Positions 36,355 to 46,806 of a DNA stretch of 51,311 bases are shown one piece after another. Every line of letters begins with the position of its first letter. The first letter of the stretch is position 1. A program made the position numbers and the translations under genes. The stretch is from Gammaproteobacteria bacterium (GTDB taxonomy: Bacteria > Pseudomonadota > Gammaproteobacteria > Pseudomonadales > Alcanivoracaceae): contig JAGPVL010000032.1 of the NCBI GenBank assembly GCA_018067045.1, forward strand, positions 1-51,311, given 5' to 3'. Below the pieces are notes generated by a model, which saw only the letters and a list, made by a program, of their open reading frames with translations, was not told where the DNA came from and did not search any database.

Positions 36355-37285
36355 GAGCCGTCTCCAAATGCGCACACAAGGTGCGAATACCCTCGACCAT
36401 GCGCGGCGTGGGGCGCTGCAATGTTGACGGCGCCACGAAGAATAAATTGTTCCGCTTCACCGCCTGCAACGCAGAAAACTGTTTCCACGGCTCAAGCCAA
36501 CTCGGGTCATCTTCGCCCATACCGCCCGCCACAATCACTTCGGGATCTTCTTTTAATACCGCTTCTTCACTAATACGTGGCGCCAGACTAGGTAACTCAC
36601 CGAACACATTCACCCCAGCGCAAACGCCAATCGCTTCGCTAATTAAGTGGTCGTTATTAATCGTCATTAACGGTTCGCGCCACACTTCGTAAAAGACCGG
36701 CACGGTTGCAGCCTGCGCATACTGGTGGCGCAGTGCGGCAACGTCATCACGGAGTTTTTGGGCGACGCCAGCACCAAAGGCTTCAGTTCCGGCTAACAGA
36801 GAGAAACGTTCTATGGTGGTACTAACACCTTCAAAACGTAATGGTTCTGCGTAATAAACAGCAAAACCCAATGCTTCTAACTGCTCGGTTTGTGGCAAAG
36901 GATTACCACTGCGCCAAGCAACAATTAAATCTGGCTTTAATGCCAATACTGCTTCGAGATCGATACGCTTATAACTGCCAACACGCGGTAATTTCTTTGC
37001 CTCTTCGGGGAAATCACTGTGCGCAACCGCGGCAACCGTGTTTTCGCCCGCACCTGACGAAAACAATAATTCGGTGGCACCGGGAGACAGCGCAATAATG
37101 CGCTGTGCTGGGCGCTCAACACAAACCTGACGCTGAGCATCGTCGATAACACAAATGGCCGCGTGTAGCGGCGCTGCGAATATGCACAGCGTCGCTACCA
37201 ATGCAGCACCCCGCACAGCTCTCTTCTGCCTCCACGACACAGCTAACGTGGAGAAAGAACGGTGCGATCTGCCTACAGCGGCCAT
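36341..37285 (-). CDS. btuF: Periplasmic B12-binding protein (BtuF-like)
   Basis: Substrate-binding protein of the helical-backbone type delivering cobalamin to BtuCD. An N-terminal export signal follows a long basic start (about residues 24-42, VRGAALVATLCIFAAPLHA). Then RIIALSPGATELLFSSGAG, VGSYKRIDLEAVLALKPDLIV and ISEEAVLKEDPEVIVAGG, all usual for the family. The start may be further in, because 25 residues before the hydrophobic segment is long. Between btuB and btuC. Confidence 0.9.
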   Translation of the reverse strand: MAAVGRSHRSFSTLAVSWRQKRAVRGAALVATLCIFAAPLHAAICVIDDAQRQVCVERPAQRIIALSPGATELLFSSGAGENTVAAVAHSDFPEEAKKLPRVGSYKRIDLEAVLALKPDLIVAWRSGNPLPQTEQLEALGFAVYYAEPLRFEGVSTTIERFSLLAGTEAFGAGVAQKLRDDVAALRHQYAQAATVPVFYEVWREPLMTINNDHLISEAIGVCAGVNVFGELPSLAPRISEEAVLKEDPEVIVAGGMGEDDPSWLEPWKQFSALQAVKRNNLFFVAPSTLQRPTPRMVEGIRTLCAHLETARARR

Positions 37286-37324
37286 GTGTGCGATCCCTTA
37301 CTTAAGCTAAAAATGAACGTTCCA

Positions 37325-39160
37325 TTAACGTATATCGTAACGCAAGCTCACAAAAACGGAACGTCCCGCATTTTGATAGTTCCACCCGGCAAAGTTCTGT
37401 GTGGTGGTGTATTCCTTATCCAACACATTATTCACCGTGACACGGGTAGACCAGTACTTCGCCATCTGCCAGCTTGCACGTAGATCTAATAAGCCAAATC
37501 CGGACAGACGCTTAGTGTTAGCGGCATCGTCATAGCGATGGCCCTGCAGCACAGCACTGGTACCGACACTAAAAGCACCCAACGCACGGTCGATATCAAC
37601 TCGCATAATCTGCTGCGCGCGACGCTGCAAGACATTACCGGTTTCTTTATCAGTCGGATCTTGGTCCGTCAGTGCTGCACGCAAACGCCACTGATCCAGT
37701 TCAACACCTGCCGTTAACTCAGTGCCACGAATACGCGCTTGATTCACGTTATACGGCGCGCCTACGCCGCCTTGCACCGCAAACGCAATTAGATTATCGA
37801 CATCCGTTTCGTACAACGCCAAATCCCAGAACCATTGTTCATATTGACCACGCACGCCAAGCTCCGTGGTTTCCGACGTCTCAGCTTCCAAATTTGGATT
37901 ACCAAAACCTGGGTAATACAGATCATTAAAAGTCGGCGCGCGGAACGCCGTGCCATAACTACTACGCAGACGATGATGCTGGCCGACCTTATAGCCCAGT
38001 GCCACGGCACCCGTGGTTTCTTCACCATACGCTTCGTTATCATCGTAACGGGCACTCGTTTGTACATCCGCACGACCGAAGTTCATTAACAATTGAGCAA
38101 AGCCTGCGCCATTTTCACGTTCATCTTCATCATAGGTTAACGTGGTATCAATCGTGTCCTGAATAAACTCGCCACCGATAACCAGTTCGTTTTGACCAAA
38201 CAAAAAGATGTTTTGCACGTTTGCCGTACGGCTACGGGTATTAAACTCCCCGTCTTCATCTCCATTACGGAAGTTTTTACTTTCGTCGCGAGCATCACTG
38301 AGCAACAACTTTGTTAACCAGTTTTCCGTCAACCACAGCTGCCCTTTTACACCGGCAACCTGCAAGCCGTAATCGGTGTGCAGGTTCGTGGCTGGCGAGC
38401 TGCCTTCATACTCTGAGCGGCCGTCTGCGCGGAAACCAAATACACCTAACTCAGCATCGTTATTAAAGCGATGGGTTAAACGGGCGATCGCAGAGGTATT
38501 GTCATAACCACGGTCTTCGCTGTTCTCACGCACTTCCGTACCCGCGGTATTAAAGCGATCGACTGCAACGCTGTAGCGCGTTCCATCTTGCTCACCTTCG
38601 GCACCAGCCGCCACACGACTACTGGAAAATGTGCCACCACCAACTTCCATCCAACCGCCTGGCGAAGAACCGTCTGGCGTAAAGACTTGCACAACACCGC
38701 CAACGGCATCAGAGCCATACAGGCTACCGCGTGGACCGCGCACAATTTCAACGCGATCGACCAGCTGCGGCGGCAAGAACTGCCATGCCGCACCGCCGTT
38801 TGTGGCCGAGCGCAAACGCACGCCATCCACCAACAACAAGGTTGAGCTACTGCCGTTGCCACGCAAATAGACGCTGGTATTTTTGCCGAAAGAGCCGTTA
38901 CCCACCAAATCAACGCCAGCCTGACCACGCATGATGTCAGTCAACGCTACCGGCTGCTGCTCACGCAATTGCTTTTCATCAATAACCGTCACCGACGACA
39001 GGGTCGCCTCAACGGTACGACTGCTTAAGTTAGGCGTCACCACAACAGGGTCGAGCAACGACACCTGAATAGTAGGCGCATCGGCGGCACTCACCGTTGC
39101 AGACAAGATAAGAACACTAGAAGAGAGTGCGACACGCGCAAAGATAGAATGAAACGTCAT
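37325..39160 (-). CDS. btuB: TonB-dependent outer-membrane vitamin B12 receptor BtuB
   Basis: Takes cobalamin across the outer membrane, energised by TonB. 611 aa: signal peptide ending at VSAADA, a TonB-box-like DPVVVTP, plug domain with LTDIMRGQAGVDLVGNG, VYLRGNGSSSTLLLVDGVRL and VEIVRGPRGSLYGSDAVGGV, then a 22-strand barrel. The B12 role is supported by the cobalamin riboswitch in its leader and the btuFCD-cobO genes after it. Length is like E. coli BtuB. Confidence 0.95.
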   Translation of the reverse strand: MTFHSIFARVALSSSVLILSATVSAADAPTIQVSLLDPVVVTPNLSSRTVEATLSSVTVIDEKQLREQQPVALTDIMRGQAGVDLVGNGSFGKNTSVYLRGNGSSSTLLLVDGVRLRSATNGGAAWQFLPPQLVDRVEIVRGPRGSLYGSDAVGGVVQVFTPDGSSPGGWMEVGGGTFSSSRVAAGAEGEQDGTRYSVAVDRFNTAGTEVRENSEDRGYDNTSAIARLTHRFNNDAELGVFGFRADGRSEYEGSSPATNLHTDYGLQVAGVKGQLWLTENWLTKLLLSDARDESKNFRNGDEDGEFNTRSRTANVQNIFLFGQNELVIGGEFIQDTIDTTLTYDEDERENGAGFAQLLMNFGRADVQTSARYDDNEAYGEETTGAVALGYKVGQHHRLRSSYGTAFRAPTFNDLYYPGFGNPNLEAETSETTELGVRGQYEQWFWDLALYETDVDNLIAFAVQGGVGAPYNVNQARIRGTELTAGVELDQWRLRAALTDQDPTDKETGNVLQRRAQQIMRVDIDRALGAFSVGTSAVLQGHRYDDAANTKRLSGFGLLDLRASWQMAKYWSTRVTVNNVLDKEYTTTQNFAGWNYQNAGRSVFVSLRYDIR

Positions 39161-39304
39161 TGACTAAGATCCCCTGATGCCGAGCTCACCCGCACGGCAA
39201 AAAATATAAGCCACGGAGAACACACAACAGGGAAAGACGACCCAGCACGCCGAGTCAGAAGCCCCCGCCATTGCCCTCCGCAACGCCTGGATTGAAACCA
39301 GAAA

Positions 39305-39556
39305 CTGGTTTACACACTCTCGGGCCGGTCTCCGGACTCATGAGCAAGAAGGAGCTTCTCTGAGCACTTCTCTCAACAATCGCCTTCCCATGCATGACAC
39401 ACAGTGGCATTACGACTGTCGTTAACTCACTTACCGTTGCGGGGGCAGCGTCGGGTTTTTATTGGCTTTAAAGCATACGTTTTCGCAAACGTGCTGACCC
39501 AATAAGCACCGACTTCCCGTTTAACCCCGCGTTTGCATACGCAGGGCACCTGAAAG
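39305..39556 (-). promoter_or_regulatory. Cobalamin riboswitch in the btuB leader
   Basis: On the minus strand the conserved blocks occur in order: GGTGCC at the 5' end, ACGGGAAGTCGGTGC, GCTGCCCCCGCAACGGTAA, the GCATGGGAAGGCG segment, and the B12 box AGTCCGGAGACCGGCC at 39338-39323. This is a complete AdoCbl-type aptamer. It ends about 145 bases before btuB. AAACCAG/CTGGTTT at 39295-39311 forms a hairpin right after the B12 box and may belong to the expression platform. Repression of btuB-btuFCD-cobO by B12 is expected. Confidence 0.95.
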
Positions 39557-39713
39557 TGGCGCGAAATTACCAATGTGCGAGGGAGTGGTCAATGACTATC
39601 GGTGTTTAAGGTCGCTCTGAATAACTCACTTTGCGCTCGCAGCGACTTCGACTAGCACGTTTTGTCGAGGCCGACTGCGCACCGCCTTGCTGATCTGGCG
39701 AGCCGAGAGCAGT

Positions 39714-39784
39714 TCGCTTGCAAGCAAGCTCCCACAAAACATCAAACCGCACTGCCTTGTGGGGGCTTGCTTGCAAGCGATTTC
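39714..39784. repeat. REP-like inverted pair
   Basis: A reversed element (TTCGCTTGCAAGCAAGCTCC) and a forward element (TTGTGGGGGCTTGCTTGCAA) about 25 bases apart, facing each other. Located between the cobD stop and the promoter region of btuB. Confidence 0.82.
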
Positions 39785-39838
39785 TTTTCCCGCTTAGGGA
39801 GCCGCCTCGCGCTGCGAGATTCAGAAGGTTTAGATACT

Positions 39839-41008
39839 CTACCGAGCCAGCGCACGGGCCAACCGCTGCCAGTGCAACTCATTGCCGGGCAGGCCAAAGC
39901 GCAGAGCGGAGGGTTGATCAAAATGGCGGACCAAGATCGCCTGTTGTGCCAGCTTCGTGGCGACGTGCTGGGCGGAGGGATGGAGGCAGTAGACGAACAG
40001 GTCGCTGTGGCCCTGCACCGTAAAGCCTGCTTCTACTAACAATTGCACCAACCGTTGCCGTTGCTGGCGTAACTGTTCGGCAGTCGTTGCTTGCCAGCTG
40101 ACGTCCGCTAACGCGCGAGCCATCACATAGCGAGCGGGATGACTTAACGCCCAAGGCCCGAGCCGATCCTTCATGGCGACACACAGCGCTGGTTCGGCAA
40201 ACATCAAGCCCGCGCGCATTCCGGCCAGTCCGAAAAACTTTCCCAGTGAACGCAAAATAATTAGGCCGCTGTTTTGTTGTGCTGCGCGAAGCTGGAAATA
40301 ATAATCCGCCAACGATTTACTGCGCGCCTCTTCGCTCACAGGCATATCCATAAACGCCTCATCAACAACAAGCCAGCCGCCACGAGCACTGAGCTGTCGA
40401 TGCCAGCCGATCAAGGTGTCGGCACAAATTATTTCGCCGCTGGGGTTGTTCGGGTTGATACAGATCAGCACGTCGAGGTGCGCTAATGCCGAGCCAACTT
40501 CATCCGGCAGCAACCGCGTCACGTCGTGCCCCGCTGCACGCCACGCAAACTCATGTTCGGCGTAACCTACTGCCGGCACACCAACACGACAGGGTGCGCG
40601 CATAGACGGTAGCAATTGCAACGCGGCTTGACTGCCTGCCACTGGCAAACAGCCGGTGGCAGGGGCTTTATCTGTTTCGAAAATCCCTTTCCTATCTGTA
40701 TGGGAATCCACATGAGCGCTTACAGAAGAACCACCGAACCATGCTAGCGCGATGGCCTCAAGATCATCATCGTCTTCCGGCAAACGCTGCCAAACTTCCG
40801 CAGGCAGCGTATTTATCGGGTAGCCATTGGGATTAATGCCCGTGGATAAATCGAGCCATTGCTCGCGCGGAATATTAAATTCCTTCGCCGCCGCATTCAG
40901 GCCGCCGCCATGAAAGCGTGAGATGCTTTCATGCTCGTTGACGGGCAGGCTCTCGCTTTTATTCGTCATCGAAGATGTCATCGTGTTCATCACAGAAGCG
41001 TCAGTCAC
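39839..41008 (-). CDS. cobD: Threonine-phosphate decarboxylase CobD (aminopropanol arm of B12)
   Basis: PLP enzyme making (R)-1-amino-2-propanol phosphate for the nucleotide loop of B12; named CobD in Salmonella, CobC in Pseudomonas. Fold-type I motifs: LDLSTGINPNGYP, INPNNPSGEII and the PLP lysine in LRSLGKFFGLAGMRAG. Start taken as GTG at 41008, whose last bases overlap the cbiB stop (GTGA), suggesting coupling; ATG at 40990 is the alternative. Symbol follows the Salmonella naming. Confidence 0.92.
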   Translation of the reverse strand: MTDASVMNTMTSSMTNKSESLPVNEHESISRFHGGGLNAAAKEFNIPREQWLDLSTGINPNGYPINTLPAEVWQRLPEDDDDLEAIALAWFGGSSVSAHVDSHTDRKGIFETDKAPATGCLPVAGSQAALQLLPSMRAPCRVGVPAVGYAEHEFAWRAAGHDVTRLLPDEVGSALAHLDVLICINPNNPSGEIICADTLIGWHRQLSARGGWLVVDEAFMDMPVSEEARSKSLADYYFQLRAAQQNSGLIILRSLGKFFGLAGMRAGLMFAEPALCVAMKDRLGPWALSHPARYVMARALADVSWQATTAEQLRQQRQRLVQLLVEAGFTVQGHSDLFVYCLHPSAQHVATKLAQQAILVRHFDQPSALRFGLPGNELHWQRLARALAR

Positions 41009-42042
41009 AGCAGCACCAGTAACAATAACGTGAACAGCCAAACCACCACGCCTGCTCTTACTAATTTAATCGCCGCGTAAATCGTCCTGGCGCTGGCCTT
41101 ATTTCCTGCCACACCGAGTATTGGCCGCTCTTTCCAACCGCCGTGATACGGAGCACCGCCACCTAATTCAACGGCCAATGCAGACGCACCCGCTGCCATC
41201 ACCGGCCCCGCGTTAGGGCTTTCCCAGTGTCGCACCTGATGCCGCCAACCGTGGAACCGTTGCCAGCGCGTACAGGCCTGACCGTCGCTGCTTGCACCGA
41301 AAAACGAGAGCGGCAATAAAGCCCCGAGCAAAGAAAACGTCCACGCTGTTAAACGCGCCGGCAGCCAGTTCAGCGCATCATCCAAACGGGCCGCCGCCTT
41401 ACCAAAACGCTCATAGCGTGCAGTTCGATAACCCCACATGGCATCCAACGTATTCACCGCACGATGCAACACCGCGCCGGGCAACCCCGCCATCACAAAC
41501 CAAAACAACGTGGCAAACACCGCATCGGCACCATTTTCTAACATGGATTCCGTTGCCGCTTTGGCGATGCCTTCTTCATTCAACGATGCCGTATCACGAC
41601 TGACAATGCGGCCAACTTTTTCACGGGCCAAAGAAAGATCTGCTTCACCCGAAAGCTCATTAGATTGTGCATTCGATAGCGCATCGGCCACCGCAGCGCC
41701 GTGCTCGGCAAGACTGCGCAACGCCAACGCTAACCACAGCACCAGCACCTGCAGACACCAGAGCGCGATGCCGGATAAAAAGTAGGACAGCACAAACGCC
41801 AACGCCACCAATGGAATAATCAACATCAACATCGCTAACGTGCCGGCAATGACAGAACCCGACGTATTGTCGTCAGCACGATTAAATGCCGCGTCCAACA
41901 AACCGGCGAGACGACCGAACCCGACAATAGGATGAAAACCACGCGGCTCCCCCAGCAATGCATCGAGCGCAAGCGCAGCCACGCCGGCCGACGCCAGCGA
42001 CATGCTGACAAATGACACAGAAGCAAATGAAAAAGACATCAT
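41005..42042 (-). CDS. cbiB: Adenosylcobinamide-phosphate synthase CbiB
   Basis: Integral membrane enzyme joining aminopropanol phosphate to adenosylcobyric acid. About 345 aa with several membrane segments. [45 protein letters not shown] and [14 protein letters not shown] are the family signature; [21 protein letters not shown] follows. Start placed at the ATG pair at 42042/42039, since the upstream frame overlaps the promoter region of cobT. Forms a two-gene unit with cobD. Confidence 0.95.
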   Translation of the reverse strand: MMSFSFASVSFVSMSLASAGVAALALDALLGEPRGFHPIVGFGRLAGLLDAAFNRADDNTSGSVIAGTLAMLMLIIPLVALAFVLSYFLSGIALWCLQVLVLWLALALRSLAEHGAAVADALSNAQSNELSGEADLSLAREKVGRIVSRDTASLNEEGIAKAATESMLENGADAVFATLFWFVMAGLPGAVLHRAVNTLDAMWGYRTARYERFGKAAARLDDALNWLPARLTAWTFSLLGALLPLSFFGASSDGQACTRWQRFHGWRHQVRHWESPNAGPVMAAGASALAVELGGGAPYHGGWKERPILGVAGNKASARTIYAAIKLVRAGVVVWLFTLLLLVLL

Positions 42043-42324
42043 AAAAACAAATCCAATATTTTGAATGGCACGTCCCGTGACGGTCTCGCTACGTCTCGTC
42101 ACCCCTCGTTACGTCCCGTCACGAAAGCCGCTGCACGAAAAACCCTATCCACGCCAGAGCAGCACACACGCCGCTATGATAGACCATCCGCAGCAGTGTA
42201 CTTGACACTCAAGCGGGCTGCGCCGAGCATTTGCCGCCTTTATATGGCTAACTCGTGGCGACGCACTGACTTTTCACGCCGCACTATTACGAAGTCGCCG
42301 TTTAACCGGCAACAGGAGCCCACC

Positions 42325-43416
42325 TTGAGCAACCATTACAGCCCAGCTGATATTGCCATTACTCCGCCCAGCGCAACGTATCAGCAAGCGGCGCTGACAC
42401 GGCAAAGCCAATTAACCAAACCAGCCGGATCACTGGGTGTGCTAGAGCAGCTTGCCGTCTCGTTAGCCGCGCAACAAAAGCGCGACAAGCCGTCTGCCGA
42501 TCAGATCAGCATGACGGTTTTTGCCGCCGACCACGGTGTCTGCGCCGAAGGCATTTCCGCTTTTCCCCAAGCCGTTACCGGACAAATGATTGCCAACTTC
42601 GCCAGCGGCGGCGCTGCCATTAGCGTGATGGCCAAGCAACTCGGCGCGCAGCTGGAAGTCATCAACCTCGGCACCGCCTATCCCGTACCCGAAGTCGGCA
42701 ATGCCACAGCAAATATTATCGACGAACAACTTGCGCCGGGCACCGCCAATCTTGCCAACCAAGCAGCCATGTCTGACGCGCAATTAAACGCTGCACTCGC
42801 AGTCGGCGACCGCGCTGCCGAAAGAGCTGCGCAACGACACAGCGATATTTTTATCGGTGGCGAAATGGGCATTGGCAACACGACCAGCGCTGCCGCCATC
42901 GCCTGCGCATTACTCGGCGAACCCGCCAGCGCCTTAGCGGGCCCCGGCACCGGACTTAACGCGCAAGGGGTTGCCCATAAAGCAGAGGTTATCGAACGCG
43001 CACTCGAACGGCATTTCGCAGCTTTTGCTGCGGATAAAGAAGCAGGTCGCGAACCGCTTACGGTTTTAGCTTCACTCGGCGGCTTTGAAATCGCGGCACT
43101 AACAGGTGCATTGATTGGCTGCGCCGCGCGCGGTATTCCCGTTCTGGTTGATGGGTTTATTGTCTCGGTCGCCGCATTGGTCGCGGTACGTTTACGCCCC
43201 GAAGTCAACGCGTGGCTACACTATGGTCACCACTCTGAAGAACCGGGACACACGCGTATATTGCAGGCCCTCAATGCACAGCCGTTATTGAATCTCGGCA
43301 TGCGTCTTGGTGAAGGGAGTGGTGCTGCCGTCGCCGTATCGTTACTGCGTAGCGCCTGCGCACTGCATAATAATATGGCGACCTTTGCCGATGCGGGAGT
43401 TAGCGATGCCGACTAA
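42325..43416 (+). CDS. cobT: Nicotinate-nucleotide:dimethylbenzimidazole phosphoribosyltransferase CobT
   Basis: Makes alpha-ribazole phosphate, activating the lower ligand of B12. 363 aa: [55 protein letters not shown] and HRSAE-region [14 protein letters not shown]. The TTG at 42325 is the preferred start because AGGAG lies six bases before it and it gives the conserved N-terminus; the frame remains open further upstream but that sequence is unconserved. First gene of cobT-cobC-cobS. Confidence 0.95.
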   Translation: MSNHYSPADIAITPPSATYQQAALTRQSQLTKPAGSLGVLEQLAVSLAAQQKRDKPSADQISMTVFAADHGVCAEGISAFPQAVTGQMIANFASGGAAISVMAKQLGAQLEVINLGTAYPVPEVGNATANIIDEQLAPGTANLANQAAMSDAQLNAALAVGDRAAERAAQRHSDIFIGGEMGIGNTTSAAAIACALLGEPASALAGPGTGLNAQGVAHKAEVIERALERHFAAFAADKEAGREPLTVLASLGGFEIAALTGALIGCAARGIPVLVDGFIVSVAALVAVRLRPEVNAWLHYGHHSEEPGHTRILQALNAQPLLNLGMRLGEGSGAAVAVSLLRSACALHNNMATFADAGVSDAD

Positions 43417-44047
43417 ATCAGAAAAAACGGTTTCTGTGCAAAGCACCCTGTTCGATTTAATTCGCCACGGCGAACCGGCCGGCGGGCAAATGTATCGCGG
43501 CCACAAAGATGACCCACTCTCCGACACTGGCTGGCAACAAATGCGCGACGCTATCGCGCAACAAGATCACTGGGATCATATTCTCACTTCGCCGCTGTTA
43601 CGCTGCCGCGAATTCGCCCACGAGTTGGCGGCAAAGAAAAATATTCCCATCACCGTGGCGGAAGAATTTAAAGAAATTCATTTTGGCGCATGGGAAGGAC
43701 TAACACGCGAACAAGTCAGCGAACAATTTGGCGACCATCAAGCCAAATTCTGGCACAACGCCGAAAAACATCCGCCACCGAATGCCGAGCTTATTCAAGA
43801 TTTCTATCAACGCATCGGCACCGCGTGGTCGCATTGGCAGGAAACACTGCAAGGAAAACGGGTGTTATTGGTTTGCCATGGCGGCGTGATACGCATGGTG
43901 TTAGCGCACGTGCTGGGCCTCAACGCAGCGCAATCCATGGCAGGCTTTCAAGTACCGTATGCGTGCCGCTCGCAAATCCAAATCGATCACAGCGAATACG
44001 GCGTACTCAGCTGTTTAGTCAGTCACGGTCCGCAACTGAACGCGTGA
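43406..44047 (+). CDS. cobC: Alpha-ribazole phosphatase CobC (histidine phosphatase family)
   Basis: Removes phosphate from alpha-ribazole 5'-phosphate (or adenosylcobalamin phosphate). 213 aa: catalytic DLIRHGEP, then [25 protein letters not shown] and [13 protein letters not shown]. The start at 43406 overlaps the end of cobT by 11 bases and has GGGAG seven bases upstream. The genomic position between cobT and cobS gives the specific function within a broad family. Confidence 0.92.
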   Translation: MPTKSEKTVSVQSTLFDLIRHGEPAGGQMYRGHKDDPLSDTGWQQMRDAIAQQDHWDHILTSPLLRCREFAHELAAKKNIPITVAEEFKEIHFGAWEGLTREQVSEQFGDHQAKFWHNAEKHPPPNAELIQDFYQRIGTAWSHWQETLQGKRVLLVCHGGVIRMVLAHVLGLNAAQSMAGFQVPYACRSQIQIDHSEYGVLSCLVSHGPQLNA

Positions 44048-44126
44048 AAAGCTCGACGCACGAGCGTTGATTAAGCACTAACACATTAAACTCACCGTGA
44101 TTGCAGACAACACGAGAAGGCAAAAG

Positions 44127-44930
44127 ATGGACATGCAGCCGACACCCACCCGTTCCATCTTTGAGCCACTGAAAATCGCAGTCTCTTTGTTAACACGCTG
44201 GCCAGTCAAAATTGCCACGCCTGTCAACGAAGCAGACCAAGGCAAGTCTGTTGCCTATTATCCTTTGGTCGGCCTGCTGATCGGCTCTCTGCTATACACC
44301 TGCGCTTACGCGGCAACGACATTACTGCCCAACGCAAACCCACTGCTGCTCGCCGTTATTCTGGTGAGTATTTGGGTAGTTATCACCGGCGCCCTGCATT
44401 TAGACGGCCTCGCCGACAGCGCCGACGCTTGGTTAGGCGGCTACGGCGACCGTGCTCGCACCCTCGCCATTATGAAAGATCCGGCCTGCGGTCCCGCCGG
44501 CGTCATCTCTTTAGTGCTGGCACTGCTCGGCAAAACCGCTGCGCTTGCTGCACTGCTTAGCAGCGCCTCCCCTGTCCTCTCTCCAGCTATCGCATTACAG
44601 CCACTACTAATCGCCGCGCTACTCGGTCGCGCCGCCTGCTCCGCCCTATTCCTTATCCTCCCCTACGTGCGCGAAAATGGTATCGGCCACGGCGCGGCGC
44701 AAACATTCAAACAACGCCTAGCCCAACCGCCCACGCAAATCGCACTGCTATTCAGCATCGCCCTGACGCTACTATGCGGACAATGGCTGATGCTGCTCAT
44801 CGCAGTTCTTGTGTTGCTTATTGGAATTTATATGATGCGCCAACGCCTCGGCGGCTTTACCGGCGATACGGCGGGAGCGTTAGTGGAAGTGGTTGAGGTA
44901 ATGGTGTTGGTTACGGTGGGGCTGTCTTAA
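44127..44930 (+). CDS. cobS: Adenosylcobalamin 5'-phosphate synthase CobS
   Basis: Membrane enzyme joining AdoCbi-GDP and alpha-ribazole to complete B12. 267 aa, about six membrane segments; ALHLDGLADSADAWLGGYGDRARTL-type motif with the metal-binding Asp residues (DGLADSADAW), IMKDPACGPAGVISL and GGFTGDTAGALVEVVEV near the C-terminus. Start at MDMQPTPT has AGAAGG upstream. Its substrate AdoCbi-GDP is normally made by CobU/CobP, whose gene is not in this window. Confidence 0.95.
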   Translation: MDMQPTPTRSIFEPLKIAVSLLTRWPVKIATPVNEADQGKSVAYYPLVGLLIGSLLYTCAYAATTLLPNANPLLLAVILVSIWVVITGALHLDGLADSADAWLGGYGDRARTLAIMKDPACGPAGVISLVLALLGKTAALAALLSSASPVLSPAIALQPLLIAALLGRAACSALFLILPYVRENGIGHGAAQTFKQRLAQPPTQIALLFSIALTLLCGQWLMLLIAVLVLLIGIYMMRQRLGGFTGDTAGALVEVVEVMVLVTVGLS

Positions 44931-45305
44931 CGAGTTGTCGCAAACACTTTCCTTCAGAGCTTTCTCAAAGAAAGTCGAAATTTAGTAGCATCAAGAGCCT
45001 GTTAAAAAAATAGGCTCGGACTGATTTGAAAGCGATCTTTGGGCCAAAGCCGGTGCCACACCAACCACACTCACCCCTATTCAATCCGCCAAAACATTTA
45101 CCATCGGCTGCTAGCCTATGTGAGCGTTACAATCTAACCTCTGGCGGAAAGAAAACTCGAGAGATAACCGTTTTCCTAAAAATACAGTGTCGCTTGTAAG
45201 CTAGAGCGGACAACATCCGCGAGAGGTTGTGGATGTCCTGACATTTCGGCCTTTGCATTATGCACAGAAAAAAATGAGTATTTTAAGTTGCTTTATCCTA
45301 AAAAA
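44931..45305. other. Intergenic stretch, no gene recognised
   Basis: About 375 bases without a convincing ORF. GAGCCT/AGGCTC at about 44996-45018 forms a small hairpin roughly 65 bases after cobS, and ACATCC/GGATGT at about 45214-45237 another. No T run follows either, and no further signal was seen. Confidence 0.45.
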
Positions 45306-45332
45306 CGCCGCGATTATCGCGGCGTTTTTTTT
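45306..45332 (-). terminator. Intrinsic terminator of the 437-aa exported protein gene
   Basis: CGCCGCGAT-TATCGCGGCG stem with A run on one side and eight T on the other, eight bases from the stop of the minus-strand gene. It could act in both directions. Confidence 0.9.
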
Positions 45333-45339
45333 AACACGG

Positions 45340-46653
45340 TTACTGCTTTTCGAAATAATACATTCGATAACCGTTCTCAACCGTCTTTACGGCGATAACA
45401 ATGTGATCGCCCGACTCGCTTACGGAGATGTTTGCGGAAAGGGAACCATTGTTGGTGGTGGTCTGCGGGAAAACAAACGAACCGGATGAAACCAGAGTCT
45501 CGCCAAACTTTTCTTGCACTGCAGCGACAACATCAAGCCCCTCAGGAGTATCAGTACGCAGGTCCAAAATTTGGGAACCGCCAGCAGAGGCACTACCGCC
45601 AATCAATAACCCATCACCCAAGAATAATGGCGACATGTTCGTAGCAGCCAGTGGTGACACGAAGGTAACACCATCGGTACAGCCTGACGCAAAGCTACAG
45701 GTACCAGACTCGGTCAGAATCAACCCGCTCTTACTCACCATTAAAACATCAGCATAACTACCATCGGCCAAAATCTGATTAATCACGATTTGGGTTGTCT
45801 GGGAAGTCCCGTCGTCCTGCAATTGCACTTGGTACACGCTGGCAGGCGCAGCACCATCGGCACTGTTTACCCCACCCCAAAAAGTGTCCTTACCCTCGCT
45901 CATACCGAACACCTTGACGATGTCGCCTTCCGAACTGACCGGCACACCAGTACTACTTATAAACGCGTCATCCAACGCAATTTTCTGTCCATTGGCACGA
46001 TATAAGTTAGCCTGATCTGTTTCATAAACAGGGTAGTTATCATCAATATCCCAAACCACCGAACTACTGGCAGCGTTGGTACCACTATAACCAAAGCCGC
46101 TCACGCTGAGCATGGTGATGGTAATAAACTGAGACGCCCAGTAACTCTCGACCGTTCCATGTGGAGGCGTTTGGTTCAGCCAATCATTATCGATCAAAAC
46201 GCATGACGAGTTGTCATACAAGTTTGAATCTGGGCGTTGCACCAACCCTTCAATAGCGCATCGATACGTTTGCCAACGACGAACACTAGGATGTAAGCGC
46301 TTGCTGATATAAAAATCATCGCCTACATAGCTGACAGACTGGCCCGCGATGTGCTGTGCTATATAAGTACGAGTATTAAGGTCATACAAATAGCCACTCT
46401 GGTTAACAAGCCGAGTCACCCCAGGCAACGGATTGCCAAGCTCGTCGACGGGCCGCTCCCAAGTAAGACGCGAACCGCCCATGATGCCACTGTTACTAAT
46501 ATAAGACGGCAATATCACTCGCTGATTGCCATTGGCATCTTCAAATTGTTTTCCCAAAGAGATTGGCAAGCGACGTAGCTGATAATCGTCCAGCGCAGCA
46601 TTAGCTGCTCCAGTTGCGAGGCAAAGCGCACCCGCGATAAGTATATTTTTCAC
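45340..46653 (-). CDS. Unknown exported protein, about 437 aa
   Basis: I do not recognise a family. A signal peptide (VKNILIAGALCLATGAANA) is cleaved near residue 19. The rest is rich in Ser, Thr, Gly, Asn and Asp with many aromatic residues, suggesting a beta-rich extracytoplasmic protein; segments such as VYQVQLQDDGTSQTTQIV and ADVLMVSKSGLILTESGTC look like strands of a propeller or sandwich. Cys residues occur in pairs (CAIEG...CVLID; CSFASGC), compatible with disulfides. GTG start at 46653 is preceded by AGGGGATC. An intrinsic terminator follows. Neighbouring lipoprotein is on the same strand. Confidence 0.82.
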   Translation of the reverse strand: MKNILIAGALCLATGAANAALDDYQLRRLPISLGKQFEDANGNQRVILPSYISNSGIMGGSRLTWERPVDELGNPLPGVTRLVNQSGYLYDLNTRTYIAQHIAGQSVSYVGDDFYISKRLHPSVRRWQTYRCAIEGLVQRPDSNLYDNSSCVLIDNDWLNQTPPHGTVESYWASQFITITMLSVSGFGYSGTNAASSSVVWDIDDNYPVYETDQANLYRANGQKIALDDAFISSTGVPVSSEGDIVKVFGMSEGKDTFWGGVNSADGAAPASVYQVQLQDDGTSQTTQIVINQILADGSYADVLMVSKSGLILTESGTCSFASGCTDGVTFVSPLAATNMSPLFLGDGLLIGGSASAGGSQILDLRTDTPEGLDVVAAVQEKFGETLVSSGSFVFPQTTTNNGSLSANISVSESGDHIVIAVKTVENGYRMYYFEKQ

Positions 46654-46806
46654 TAGAGATCCCCTGTTGATATTAGTTGCATCCATACGCCAAAAAATTT
46701 CAGCGACGGCAGTCTCCAATATTTTTATCCGTAGCTCAAGAGGAAACGCCCGAGATGGCAATCTGATCTCACGCGAGAAATTAGTACCGATGGAAGCTTT
46801 AATAGT

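Noticed and set aside
38476-38928. 150-aa minus-strand frame inside btuB
   Set aside because: Out-of-frame reading of the btuB plug and barrel region; composition rich in Val, Ala and Cys as expected for a shadow.
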